From an uncultured Nostocoides sp. (GTDB lineage Bacteria; Actinomycetota; Actinomycetes; Actinomycetales; Dermatophilaceae): a DNA stretch of 64,000 bases. A model generated the notes under the pieces. It was not told where the DNA came from. It was given only the letters and a program-made list of their open reading frames with translations, and did no database searches. Where the stretch lies: positions 106,368-170,367 of the forward strand of contig CALMQX010000040.1 in NCBI GenBank assembly GCA_937873315.1. The letters are read 5' to 3'. This document shows positions 53,883 to 63,400 of the stretch, in pieces. Numbering within the stretch: the first letter of the stretch is position 1; the number at the start of each line of letters is the position of its first letter. A program made the translations under genes and the position numbers.

Positions 53883-55451
53883 GTGTCTAGCACCACATTC
53901 AGCGCCCTCGGCGTGCCTGCCCCCCTCGTCGAGGTTCTCGCCTCGCGGGAGATCACTGTCCCCACGCCCATCCAGGCCGCGACCCTGCCCGACTCCCTCG
54001 CGGGTCGCGACGTGCTGGGCAGAGGCCGCACCGGCTCGGGCAAGACGATGGCCTTTGTCCTGCCGCTGCTGACTCGGCTCTCGCGCAGCACCACGGCGCG
54101 GCAGCCTCGCCGCCCGCGCGCCCTCATCCTGGCGCCGACGCGCGAGCTCGCCACCCAGATCGAGGATGCGCTGACGCCCTTGGCGGCGCCGCTGGGCCTC
54201 ACCTCGCGCACCGTGTTCGGTGGCGTTGGCCAGAACCCGCAGGTCACGGCTCTGCGCCGCGGCGTCGACATCGTTGTGGCGTGCCCCGGCCGACTCGAGG
54301 ATCTCATCGGCCAGGGTCACGTCACCCTGGATGCCGTCGACATCACGGTCATCGACGAGGCCGACCATATGGCTGACCTCGGATTCCTGCCCGCGGTGCG
54401 CCGCCTCCTCGACGCCACCCCGGCTCGGGGCCAGCGGATGCTCTTCTCGGCCACCTTGGATGCCGGGATCGGCGTCATCGCCAAGCGGTACCTGACGAAC
54501 CCGGTCACCCACGAGGCCGACTCGGCGCAGTCGCCGGTGGCGACGATGGCGCACCACGTGCTGCACGTGACCGCCGATGGTCACGGGCAGGTGCTGCTCG
54601 ATCTGGTCGCGGCGCCAGGGCGCACGGTGGTGTTCACGCGCACCAAGCATCGGGCCAAGAAGTTGGCCCGCCAGCTGAACAGCCAGGGGGTGCCGGCGGT
54701 CGAGTTGCACGGCAACCTCAGTCAGAACGCGCGCACGCGGGCGATGGAGGCATTCCACTCGGGTGCCGCGCGCACGCTGGTGGCCACGGATATCGCCGCG
54801 CGCGGCATACACGTCGACGATGTCGCTCTCGTCATTCACGCGGACCCGCCGGTCGAGCACAAGGCGTATACGCACCGGTCGGGTCGGACCGCGCGCGCTG
54901 GGGCGTCGGGCACGGTAGTGACGCTGATGATGGATGACCAGGTGCGCGACGTGCGCGAGCTCACCCGCAAAGCCGGGGTCACGGCTACGACCACGCGGGT
55001 GCACGCCGCCCATCCGTTGCTGCAGGACCTGGCGCCGGGCGAGCGCTCGTTCGGTGGGGGTTTTGCTCCGCCGGCTGCTGCTCAGGCGTCGCGGGGGTCG
55101 CAGGCGTCGCAGGGGTCGCGGGGGTCGCAGGGGTCGCCGCGCCGGGGTGGCGGTCAGGCTCGCGGGGCTCGTCCCGGTGGCGGTGGGCAGTCGACTGGTG
55201 GGCGCGGTTCGGGCGGCGGTTCGGGCGGCGGTTCGGGTCGCGGTCCGGCTCAAGGGCCGCGTCAGGGCTCCGGGCAGGGGCCGCGTCAGGGCTCCGGTCA
55301 GGCGTCGGGGCAGGGTCAGCGTCGCGGCGGTCCGGGCTCTGGTGGCGCGGGAGCGAATGGTGGCGGTGGGCGCGCAGGTGCGCGGCAGGCGTCCGGGCGT
55401 CCGGCCCGCTCGGCAGCCTCCGTCAGTGAAGGCTTTCGCCGCTCCCGCTGA
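53883..55451 (+). CDS. DEAD-box ATP-dependent RNA helicase with RGG-type tail
   Basis: 522 aa, GTG start. Q motif and helicase motifs: TPIQAATLPDSLAGRDVLGRGRTGSGKTMAF (motif I variant RTGSGKT), PTRELATQI, TVIDEADHMADLGF (a DEAD motif) and LFSATL. The second RecA domain has DIAARGIHVDDVALVIHADPP and YTHRSGRTARAGA. Residues ~390-520 are Gly/Ser/Gln/Arg-rich with GSGQGPRQGSGQ-type repeats. The family unwinds RNA in ribosome assembly or mRNA turnover, often at low temperature; a degenerate RGG-like tail usually binds RNA. Not part of the fha operon. Confidence 0.93.
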   Translation: MSSTTFSALGVPAPLVEVLASREITVPTPIQAATLPDSLAGRDVLGRGRTGSGKTMAFVLPLLTRLSRSTTARQPRRPRALILAPTRELATQIEDALTPLAAPLGLTSRTVFGGVGQNPQVTALRRGVDIVVACPGRLEDLIGQGHVTLDAVDITVIDEADHMADLGFLPAVRRLLDATPARGQRMLFSATLDAGIGVIAKRYLTNPVTHEADSAQSPVATMAHHVLHVTADGHGQVLLDLVAAPGRTVVFTRTKHRAKKLARQLNSQGVPAVELHGNLSQNARTRAMEAFHSGAARTLVATDIAARGIHVDDVALVIHADPPVEHKAYTHRSGRTARAGASGTVVTLMMDDQVRDVRELTRKAGVTATTTRVHAAHPLLQDLAPGERSFGGGFAPPAAAQASRGSQASQGSRGSQGSPRRGGGQARGARPGGGGQSTGGRGSGGGSGGGSGRGPAQGPRQGSGQGPRQGSGQASGQGQRRGGPGSGGAGANGGGGRAGARQASGRPARSAASVSEGFRRSR

Positions 55452-55472
55452 GCCGTCGCTGGTGTGGCGTGC

Positions 55473-56369
55473 TCAGTGGAGTCGGGTGACGGCTTCGACG
55501 ACGTTGAGTTGGCTGGTGGTGCCTTGGATGGTGATCGTGTCGGGGATGTCGATCCATTGGCCGCCGTTGACGCGGAATTGGCCGGTGTATTCGGTGTCGA
55601 TGCGTACGGGGTAGGTGCCGGGTTGGTTGTAGGTGTGGCGGATGGTGCCGGTGGGGTAGGGGCCGCCGGGGTTGTTGGTGGGGCCGAGGGTGGTGTGGTC
55701 GCCGAAGGTGTAGGTGTATGCGGTGGCTTTGGGGCGGATGTCGACGCGGAAGCCGAGGATGGTGGTGGTGTCGATTTCGCCGGGTTCGTAGCCGGTGGTG
55801 GGGTATGCCGTGGCGTAGTAGGTGGGGAGGTTGACCAGGGTTTTCAGGCCGACGGGTTGGATGCTGGCGGTCGGTTTCGCGAAGGGCGTGTCGTGGAATG
55901 CGCTGAGGATGTCGTTCATGGTGAGGGCTTGCGAGCGGCCTGGGATGAGGTCGGGGAAGCAGGTCAGGCCGAGGCGATTCCATGGGGCACCCTTGACCTC
56001 CGTGCCATCGGGTTCGTTGGTGAGTTTTCGCCAGACGAACACTGCTGGGCCTGGGCCGGGGCTCAGGGCGTGTTGGCAGGCTTCGACAGCGCCTTGGCAC
56101 CAGGGGTCTTTGTCGGCGAACTCCCCTGGGCCTCCGCGAGAGCAGTAACTGGTCCAGTCGTACTCGTACTTAGGACCGGGGACGCCGGGTAAGTTCGCGG
56201 CCGCGTACTCGCGCAGTTGCTGGGCGGTGATGGTGACCCTGGCGGCATCGCCCCCAGTGCACGCGATGATAGGCCCGTTGGTGCAAGCTTCAGCCGTGCC
56301 GGCGCCAAAGACGACGAGGCCCAAGGTCGCAGCCAGAATCAGGGCTAGGCGATTCCCCACACTTTCCAC
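55473..56369 (-). CDS. Secreted protein with PKD-like C-terminal domain
   Basis: 298 aa; GTG at 56369 or 56360. Signal peptide (NRLALILAATLGLVVFGAGTAEAC). The mature N-half contains several cysteines (NGPIIACTGG, TSYCSRGGPG, DPWCQGAVEACQHAL, LTCFPDL). The C-half has a PKD-like strand pattern (YTYTFGDHTTLGPT, GTIRHTYNQPGTYPVRIDTEYTGQFR). No enzyme motif. The start overlaps the end of the upstream lipoprotein gene by 25 nt, so they are translationally coupled. Confidence 0.7.
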   Translation of the reverse strand: MESVGNRLALILAATLGLVVFGAGTAEACTNGPIIACTGGDAARVTITAQQLREYAAANLPGVPGPKYEYDWTSYCSRGGPGEFADKDPWCQGAVEACQHALSPGPGPAVFVWRKLTNEPDGTEVKGAPWNRLGLTCFPDLIPGRSQALTMNDILSAFHDTPFAKPTASIQPVGLKTLVNLPTYYATAYPTTGYEPGEIDTTTILGFRVDIRPKATAYTYTFGDHTTLGPTNNPGGPYPTGTIRHTYNQPGTYPVRIDTEYTGQFRVNGGQWIDIPDTITIQGTTSQLNVVEAVTRLH

Positions 56370-56929
56370 CCACCTTGTGTCCAGACCAGGTCAACGATGA
56401 ACGTGGCGATTGCCTCCCCAAATGACTTCACAACTTGACCGTTTAGACCCACTTGTTGAGTCGCGTTCTGTCTCAGACTCATCTCCATTTGGACATGGCC
56501 CGAGGGGCCCTTTATCGGCTTTAGCGACAACACGGTGGCCGGGGCTGACCGGTAGCGCTGCTTTGCGCTCTGTAGGGCGGCAGCGTTCTCGCGGTAGTCC
56601 GCACAGGTAATGCAGTCCTTGTCGCTCAGGCCTTCGAGGACATCGGGGTTCGGCGTCGTCCAGGCAACTGCGACCCGGTCGAAGTAGTACTTCACGAACG
56701 CGATGGCGCCGGCTTCGGACTTCACCTTGGCTGCAGCGGGCATTTGCGTCGCGCTTGGGCTGGGAGATGACGACGTCGGTGTGGGCGTTGGTGAACTCGG
56801 CGCCGGCGTCGTCACCACCGGCGTGGACGTCGATGGTCCTGGCTCAGGTGACGACGTGCATCCCGCCGCCAGCGCAGCCGCAGCGAGCAGCGCAACCGAG
56901 CACACGGCATACGCGGATCGTGTCCCCAA
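56345..56929 (-). CDS. DUF6318-type lipoprotein
   Basis: 194 aa from a TTG at 56929 with an excellent GGAGGGG site 5-7 nt upstream; no ATG/GTG fits the signal peptide. Lipoprotein signal ends LAAALAAGC, with Cys24 lipidated. A Ser/Pro/Thr linker follows, then a domain with FVKYYFDRVAVAWTTPNPDVLEGLSDKDCITCADYREN, the pattern of actinobacterial DUF6318 lipoproteins. Function unknown. Paired with the downstream secreted PKD-like protein. Confidence 0.75.
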   Translation of the reverse strand: MGTRSAYAVCSVALLAAAALAAGCTSSPEPGPSTSTPVVTTPAPSSPTPTPTSSSPSPSATQMPAAAKVKSEAGAIAFVKYYFDRVAVAWTTPNPDVLEGLSDKDCITCADYRENAAALQSAKQRYRSAPATVLSLKPIKGPSGHVQMEMSLRQNATQQVGLNGQVVKSFGEAIATFIVDLVWTQGGWKVWGIA

Positions 56930-57002
56930 CGAGACCCCTCCCTTCGTCGCGAGCCCCCTGCCCTTTTCGCATCCTAAGGGCCACGCGGGCTGGCGTCGAA
57001 AG

Positions 57003-57011
57003 TTATCCACA
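57003..57011 (+). promoter_or_regulatory. Perfect DnaA-box sequence
   Basis: TTATCCACA, identical to the consensus DnaA box, in the 205-nt gap between the DUF6318 gene and tRNA-Leu. A lone box is not an origin. It may be a regulatory or titration site, or chance; the surrounding gene order is origin-proximal in other actinobacteria. Confidence 0.45.
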
Positions 57012-57043
57012 CGGCCCTGGGGCGGGCGCGGGGTGGGGCCGGG

Positions 57044-57073
57044 TTGGTGTGGGGGCGTCGGATCGTGCACACT
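57044..57073 (+). promoter_or_regulatory. Candidate promoter of tRNA-Leu
   Basis: TTGGTG (57044-57049) and CACACT (57068-57073) with an 18-nt spacer, about 55 nt before the tRNA. A reasonable but imperfect sigma-70-type pair. Confidence 0.3.
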
Positions 57074-57134
57074 AGGACGGCTCTCGTATCCGCGGGCATC
57101 CCGTTCGGGGTGGTTCGCGGCGGCGGGGCTCCAC

Positions 57135-57217
57135 GCGCAAGTGGCGGAACGGCAGACGCGCTGTCTTCAGGTGGCAGTGTCCTTACGGGCGTGGGGGTTC
57201 AAATCCCCCCTTGCGCA
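57135..57217 (+). tRNA. tRNA-Leu (anticodon CAG)
   Basis: 83 nt without encoded CCA, starting GCGCAAG and pairing with CTTGCGC plus discriminator A. D-arm GTGGCGGAACGGCAGAC, anticodon arm CTGTC-TTCAGGT-GGCAG with anticodon CAG, a long class II variable arm, and T-arm GGGGGTTCAAATCCCCC. Matches bacterial tRNA-Leu(CAG) closely. The same tRNA lies near the fha/pkn cluster in mycobacteria. It marks the edge of the putative island. Confidence 0.97.
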
Positions 57218-57241
57218 CGCTTGTGATGTCTCAAGACATTG

Positions 57242-57273
57242 GAAACCCCCGAACCCTCAGGTTCGGGGGTTTC
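57242..57273. terminator. 14-bp hairpin terminator after tRNA-Leu
   Basis: Arms GAAACCCCCGAACC and GGTTCGGGGGTTTC around a CTCA loop, 24 nt beyond the tRNA and followed by TT. The stop codon of the IS481 remnant on the other strand falls inside the loop (57257-57259), so the hairpin serves both directions or the remnant's frame simply runs into it. Confidence 0.85.
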
Positions 57274-57586
57274 TTGGTGTTTGGGGTTGGTATTGGCGGG
57301 TGCTGTCGAGGGTGAGTTCGCGGAGGGTTTCGCCGGTGGTGGCGTCGAGGATGGTGGTCTCGAGGTCGTGGACCAGTGCTAGGACGGGGCGGCCGTTGAG
57401 GTGTCGGCCGAGGCCGATGGAGTACAGGGCGCCGCCGTGGCGGAGGGTGATTTTGCCGTTGTTGACTTTGTCGGTGCGGACGCGGTTGTGGGTCCGGTGT
57501 GGGGGTTCGCTCGGGGGTCCGGCTTTGGGTCGGGCGGCGTAGGCCGCGGCGGGGGTGCGTCGGTCGAGGGCGCCGTGGGGGCGGTT
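57257..57586 (-). pseudogene. IS481-family transposase C-terminal remnant
   Basis: About 110 codons matching the C-terminal end of IS481-type transposases: NRPHGALDRRTPAAAYAARPKAG, HNRVRTDKVNNGKITLRHGGALYSIGLGRHLNGRPVLALVHDL and a final TGETLRELTLDSTRQYQ. The DDE catalytic core and N-terminal HTH are missing; sequence before NRPH no longer resembles a transposase. No terminal inverted repeats could be identified. Lies between tRNA-Leu and the helicase genes, marking an insertion/recombination scar. Confidence 0.8.
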
Positions 57587-57654
57587 CACCGTTTTGGGCT
57601 CCTTTGCGTGCGGCCAATTGGGGTGGTACTCGCAGCTGGACACGCAACGGGCGG

Positions 57655-60279
57655 TCAGGGCTGACTATGCAGACGCTCCCGTTCCGCAGCGACAATCTCC
57701 CTCGCTACCTCGGCGTCCGAGATGTCGAAGGCTTCAGGTGCGCTGTCCGCAGTCTCCGAAACGCGGGCGAACTCCGCGAATAGGTCGCTCTTTCGGGCAA
57801 GGATCTCAGTGATCCGCTGGTCGACACCGTCCTCCGAGAGGAGCCGGTGGACCTGAACAGATTCGAGTTGTCCCATTCGCCGCGATCGGGCGATGGCTTG
57901 CCACTCAGTCGTCGGTTTGAGCTGTGGCTCGCAGATAACGACGACGGACGCGGACTGGATGTTCAGACCGACCCCTCCGGCGATGATCTGCGCGACTAGA
58001 ACTGCTCCGTGCCCAGCACGAGAGAATTCATCCACCATCTGTTGGCGCTTGGCCGGAGGGACTGAGCCCGTTAGGGGGCCGAACACTGTGCCGGGAAGTG
58101 CTGACACGACGTCATCAAGCACGCCGCGGAAGTGGGAGAAGACCAGGACCCGTCGCTCGTTGGCCCCGGCCTCCTCGACGATGTCCAGGAGCCGCTGCAT
58201 CTTCCGGGAGTTGGGCCCCGAGCGCAGCGCAGCCTGCCTCATGGCCATGAAGTTCCCCTCCATGACTGCGGCCCGATAGTGCCGTTCGTCATCGGCCGAG
58301 AGGGGCATCCATTCGTCGATTTCGACGAGTTCGGGGAGTTCGGTGAGGACGTCTTCCTGATTGCGGCGAAGGTATGTGGGCGCAACTTGCTTGCGGAACT
58401 GTCGAGGAGCGAACTCGCCGGCGACGAGCGCGAGGTCGGGTCGTAGGTAGCCGACGAGGCTCCGGAACTCGTCGAGTCGGTTCTCTAGAGGCGTGCCGGT
58501 CAGGAGAATGGTTCGCTCGCAGCCTCGGATAAGTGCGAGCGACCGGCGTGTCCGCAGGGCATCTGGGTTCTTGATGTAGTGCGCCTCATCGAAAACCAGG
58601 CACGCTGGGTTGGCACGTTCAGGGATCTGGCCGTCGAGCCAGCCGAGGCTGTCATATGTCGTTACGGCTACGCCGCCGCTCCGAATCCACGATGTCAGCG
58701 CCCCATCGCGGCCCATGCCGTGAAGACGAAGAGCCCGCAGGTCAGACTTTGCCCCGATTTCGCGGATCCAGTTGGTCACGACCGCTGCTGGGCAGACGAC
58801 GAGGAAGTGATGGTGGCCCTTCGCGCGGAGGTGGGTGAGGACCGCGAGTGACTCAACAGTCTTGCCGAGGCCCATCTCATCGCCAAGGATGACCTTGCGC
58901 TGGACCACAGCGAATCGTGCCCCGAAGGACTGATAGCCGCGGAGTGACGCGTTGAGGTGTGCCGTCTCGAGTTTGAGGTCGCGGATCGCGTCAAGAATCT
59001 CGGCCGGGAGATCGCCTCTACCCTCTTGCTCTTCGTCATCGAGGAGGCCCAACTGCCCCAGCATCGCGTAATAGTCAGCTGGACGAGCGATGAAGTCGTC
59101 CCAAGGGTCGCCAGCGAACACGCCGGTGTCCTCACGGAGGAGCGAAGCCCTTCGGCCCACGGCCGCGATTGCCGATCTCATGTTGCCAGCCGACCGAGCC
59201 GCTGGCACTGCCACGACATGCGATACCTGCGCATCCAGTGACGACAGGATCGTTTTCAACGACTCGGCAGCTTCGAGATCGGCTGTCGCGCCCCTGATGG
59301 ATCTGTGTGCGTCCCAGGTGCGCATTGCCCCCAGCAGCTTGGTTGCGGCCATGGATCGATTCTTGATATCGATTCGGACTGGCATTTCATCGATGGTGGT
59401 CTGCCAAATGGTTCGGGCCGCACCAACCATGCGGTTACCAGTGGTCTCACCTACACCTGGCAGGGCCAAGATGCGTCTGCCTTGGTCGAGGACCTGTTGC
59501 ACGTTCTTGATGCCAGCCGAGGTCAAAGCACCAATTCTTAGATGGCCATTGGTCGCCTCTCTAAGCTTCTCGACAGGCATCGCGGCAACAAACTCTCGCG
59601 CTTCCGCCTGTCGCACCGCATTCGCGGCTGCGCTGACTTCGCCGCGAGAATCTTCCTCGCGTTGGAGCGCACGGTCGATGGCCGCGATCGACAGAGAGAT
59701 TGAGTCCAATTCGTGGCGATGCAACAGTTCCGCGTCACCCCGGAGCGAAGCACGAAAGCCAACCTGCTCAGACAGAATCGATGAAGGATCCAGCGCCGAC
59801 ACGGAGTTCGCATCCCATGCTTCGAGGCGGTCCAACTCCTGTTCGACGCCGGCGGCGCCAAACCATGCATGGAAGGCGGCGATCCATTCCGCTGCTTTGA
59901 CGCCAGTGCCCTTCCTCTCTGTGCTGGCGAAGATCCGGCGTGCACCGAGCACCGACTTGGCATCCTGCAAGGCACGAGTGACACCGCCACCGGTTAGTTC
60001 GTCGATCGCGTGCCTTGCGGGAGGCGAGTAGGTGGGAAGGAGGTGGCCACGAGCCATGGTCGTGACCAAGTCGCCATCAGCTGGAGTGAGGTTTAAGGTC
60101 TGCCAATGAACCTCGCGGTTGCTGTCCTGAGGTCGGAGCCGTGCCGTGAGGGCATGCGCTGCTTTAGCCTTCTCGTCGGTGAGTTTCTGGCGCCGTTTGA
60201 CGACCTTCTTTGCACGCTTCGCCCACCTGCTGACATCGTCTGACAGACCCTTTAAGTGCTGCCGTTCTTCTCGTTCCAT
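57655..60279 (-). CDS. SNF2-family helicase with N-terminal coiled-coil and HhH segment
   Basis: 874 aa from the ATG at 60279; the frame is open another 111 nt, but that would run into the divergent gene. N-terminal ~420 residues are helical and contain a helix-hairpin-helix-like ILALPGVGETTGNRMVGAA (~275-295). SNF2 motor: ILGDEMGLGKTVESLAVL (I), LVFDEAHYIKNPDALRTRRS (II, DEAH), LLTGTPLENRLDEF (III), VLVAQIIAGGVGLNIQSASVVV and AIARSRRMGQLESVQVHRLL (V-VI). Composition is less GC-rich than the neighbouring core genes. Divergent from the DUF3883 helicase gene; probably the first element of a defence-type gene array. Confidence 0.85.
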   Translation of the reverse strand: MEREERQHLKGLSDDVSRWAKRAKKVVKRRQKLTDEKAKAAHALTARLRPQDSNREVHWQTLNLTPADGDLVTTMARGHLLPTYSPPARHAIDELTGGGVTRALQDAKSVLGARRIFASTERKGTGVKAAEWIAAFHAWFGAAGVEQELDRLEAWDANSVSALDPSSILSEQVGFRASLRGDAELLHRHELDSISLSIAAIDRALQREEDSRGEVSAAANAVRQAEAREFVAAMPVEKLREATNGHLRIGALTSAGIKNVQQVLDQGRRILALPGVGETTGNRMVGAARTIWQTTIDEMPVRIDIKNRSMAATKLLGAMRTWDAHRSIRGATADLEAAESLKTILSSLDAQVSHVVAVPAARSAGNMRSAIAAVGRRASLLREDTGVFAGDPWDDFIARPADYYAMLGQLGLLDDEEQEGRGDLPAEILDAIRDLKLETAHLNASLRGYQSFGARFAVVQRKVILGDEMGLGKTVESLAVLTHLRAKGHHHFLVVCPAAVVTNWIREIGAKSDLRALRLHGMGRDGALTSWIRSGGVAVTTYDSLGWLDGQIPERANPACLVFDEAHYIKNPDALRTRRSLALIRGCERTILLTGTPLENRLDEFRSLVGYLRPDLALVAGEFAPRQFRKQVAPTYLRRNQEDVLTELPELVEIDEWMPLSADDERHYRAAVMEGNFMAMRQAALRSGPNSRKMQRLLDIVEEAGANERRVLVFSHFRGVLDDVVSALPGTVFGPLTGSVPPAKRQQMVDEFSRAGHGAVLVAQIIAGGVGLNIQSASVVVICEPQLKPTTEWQAIARSRRMGQLESVQVHRLLSEDGVDQRITEILARKSDLFAEFARVSETADSAPEAFDISDAEVAREIVAAERERLHSQP

Positions 60280-60405
60280 ATCCCCTGCCGTATCGGCTCG
60301 ACTCGTTGAGAAGATTAGTGGGAACGCTGGCGGAAGCGTCGGGGTAGGAGCAACTGTCGGCCGCGACCAGTAGCGTTCATGCCCGGTCAATCAGGAGGTC
60401 CATCA

Positions 60406-63400
60406 GTGCAACTTGAAGAGCTGAAGTCCGGTCTGCGGATCGATGGGCTCATCCCGGCCGAGGTCATCACTGTGATCGCCGCGCAATGGCACGGCACTGA
60501 CGCGCTCGAACTGACCTACAAGAAGTCAGCCGGCGGTCTCGGGCAACAGGTCGTCTTCCGCAAGGATCAGGACAAGCTCTCGATCGCACAGAGCGGCAGC
60601 CGGGCCTTCGACGCTGCCGCCAGCGACTTCAAGCTCGTGGCGGAGTCGCAGCGGATCTCGCTGGCTGGTCTGTTCGACCCGATGCTGGCGGTCGCGACTA
60701 GCGACGTACAGCCACTTCCGCACCAGATCCGCGCCGTTTATGGCGAACTGTTGCCACGCACCCCGCTCCGGTTCCTCCTGGCCGACGACCCCGGTGCCGG
60801 CAAGACGATCATGGCCGGCCTCTACATCAAAGAGCTGCTGCTCCGCGACGACGTGAAGCAGTGCCTGATCATCGCACCGGGCGGTCTAGTTGAGCAGTGG
60901 CAGGACGAGCTCTTCTTCAAGTTCGGCCTCCGCTTCGACCTGCTCACGAACCAGCTGATCGACTCCCAGGTCAACGTCAACGTCTTCGAGGCCAACCCGC
61001 TGCTCATCGCGCGGATGGACCAGCTCTCGCGCAACGAGCAGCTCCAGGCCCAGCTCAAGGAGACCGAGTGGGACCTGATCATCGTCGACGAAGCACACCG
61101 CATGGGCGCTCACTACTTCGGTGGTGAGCTGCGGAAGACCAAGCGCTTCTTGCTCGGCGAGTTGCTAGGCCAGATCACTCGTCACCTGCTTCTCATGACC
61201 GCCACGCCGCACTCGGGCAAGGAAGAGGACTTCCAACTCTTCCTCACCCTCCTCGACCGCGACCGCTTCGAGGGTAAGCAGAAGAAGAGCGCCGACGTGG
61301 GCGGCATCATGCGCCGCATGGTCAAGGAAGACCTCCTGACCTTCGAGGGCAAGAAACTGTTCCCCGAGCGCATCGCAGAAACCGTGCCCTACGAGCTGAC
61401 CGCACTGGAGTACGACCTCTACGAGGACGTCACCCACTACGTCCGCGAGGGCATGAACCGCGCCGAGCGCATCGGCGGCAAGCGCAAGAACACCGTCGGG
61501 TTCGCCCTCACCGTCCTGCAACGCCGTCTCGCCTCCAGCCCCGAGGCCATCTACAAGAGCCTCGTGCGGCGCACCGACCGGCTGGAGCGCAAGAAACAGG
61601 AGATCCTCAACGGCACCTATCGCGAGGTCGAGCCCGACATCGACCTCAGCGAGATCGACGACGACGAGTTCAGTGCCGATCAGATCGAAGCGGCAGAGGA
61701 GGAACTGCTCGACTCCGCCACCGCCGCGCAGACCGTCGAAGAGCTCAACGCTGAACTCATCGAGCTCGGGGAACTCGTCAAGACTGCCCGGCTGGTGCGT
61801 GAGGCTGGCACTGACCGCAAGTGGACGGAACTGTCGACCATCCTCCAGGACAACGCGCTCGTCACCGATGCCAACGGCTGGCCGCGGAAGTTCATCATCT
61901 TCACCGAGCACCGCGACACCCTCGACTACCTTCAGGGCAAGATCGGCTCCCTTCTCGGCAAGCCGGAGGGGGTCCGCGCCATCCACGGTGGGGTACGCCG
62001 TGCCGAGCGTCGCCAGATCACCGAGGAGTTCACCAAGAACCGCGACTGCCAGATCCTCTTGGCCACCGATGCCGCCGGTGAAGGTCTCAACCTCCAGGCC
62101 GCGCACCTGATGGTCAACTACGACCTCCCGTGGAACCCCAACCGCATCGAGCAGCGCTTCGGCCGCGTCCACCGCATCGGCCAGGAGGAGGTTTGTCGCC
62201 TCTGGAACCTCGTCGCCTCCAATACCCGTGAAGGCGAGGTCTTCACCCGGCTGCTGGAGAAGCTTGACCAGATGCGGGAAACCTACGGCGGCAAGGTCTT
62301 CGACGTCCTCGGCGAAGCCTTCACCGACACGCCGCTGCGCAACTTGCTCCTCGAAGCCATCCAGTACGGCGAACGCGCCGACGTGAAGGCCAAGATGCAC
62401 GAGGTCATCGACGCGTCCGTCGGGGACGGTCTGAAGGACCTCCTGGATGAGCGGGCGCTTGCCTCCGAGCACCTCGCCGACGCCGACCTCCACGCGCTGC
62501 GCGCAGCCATGGACGAGGCGCGGGCACGGCGACTTCAGCCGCACTACATTGAGCTTGCCTTCAAGGCCGCGTTCTCCAAGCTCGGTGGACGAATCGTCAA
62601 GCGCGAGGCGGGCCGCTACGAGATTGCGAACGTGCCGCAGCACATTCGCTCGGCAGGCAAGGGCCCGATCGCCACGAAGTACGACCGGGTCACCTTCGAC
62701 CTGAGCCATGTCCAGCCCGGCGATCTCACCCGTGCGGATCTCCTCGCGCCCGGGCACCCGCTGCACGACGCCGTCATGGGCGAGGCCATCCGCAACTTCG
62801 GCGGGGCGCTCAACCAAGGCACCGTCCTCGTCTCCTCCACGCTGGAGGAGCCACAGCTGCTCGTCGGCGTCGTGGAAGAGGTCGCCGACGCAACCGGGGA
62901 CTCGGTCGCCCGACGCTTCGGATACGCCTACGTCGACAGCTTCGGCACCGTCAGCCCCGCCGGCCCAGCGCCGTACCTGGACTGCGTAGCGGCTCCCGCC
63001 GGGTCAGCCGTGGACTCAGCGCGCAGCATGAGCTGGCTCGGCGACGCCGAGGACAAGGCAATGAGCTGGATCATCGCCAACCAGCTCCCGGAATACCTCG
63101 CCGAGGTTCAGCCTCGCCGCCTCAACGAACTTGCCAAGGCGCGCGACCTCGTCACTAAGCGACTCACCTCCGAGAGCGAGCGGCTCCTGCTGGACGCCGC
63201 TGTGGCCTCGGAGAAGGAGCAGAAGGGTGAGAAGCCGAAGGAGTCCTCGGACAGCCTGAACCGCAAGGCCGTCGAGCTCGACGCCCGGCTGCGCAAGCGT
63301 CTCGCTCTGCTCGATCAGCAGCAGCTCATGTCGACCAAGCCGCCGCACATCGTGACCGCGGCATTAGTGCTGCCGATCGGGATGCTCGAAGGCGAGATCC

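Larger units (their letters stand above)
59..56912. repeat. Dispersed GGCATAC (mostly CGGCATAC) motif, ~67 copies
   Basis: Copies of GGCATAC or its complement were read by eye at about 67 places, e.g. 59-65, 799-805, 17062-17068, 29952-29958, 35688-35694, 38265-38271, 41643-41649 and 56906-56912. About half are on each strand. Most are preceded by C. They occur in Ala-Tyr, Tyr-Ala and Gly-Met/Ile-Pro codon contexts and in at least five intergenic spots. None were seen between 56913 and 64000. A by-eye count may miss or add a few. Confidence 0.85.

Noticed and set aside
53546..54307. 254-residue N-terminal extension of fhaA
   Set aside because: The DUF3662 domain starts exactly at the ATG 53545, which has an AGGAGG site; the extension overlaps the helicase gene antisense.
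57003..57011. Replication origin
   Set aside because: A single DnaA box with no AT-rich unwinding element, dnaA or dnaN gene in the window.
61165..62817. 550-aa minus-strand frame
   Set aside because: Antisense of the DUF3883 helicase with intact helicase motifs.
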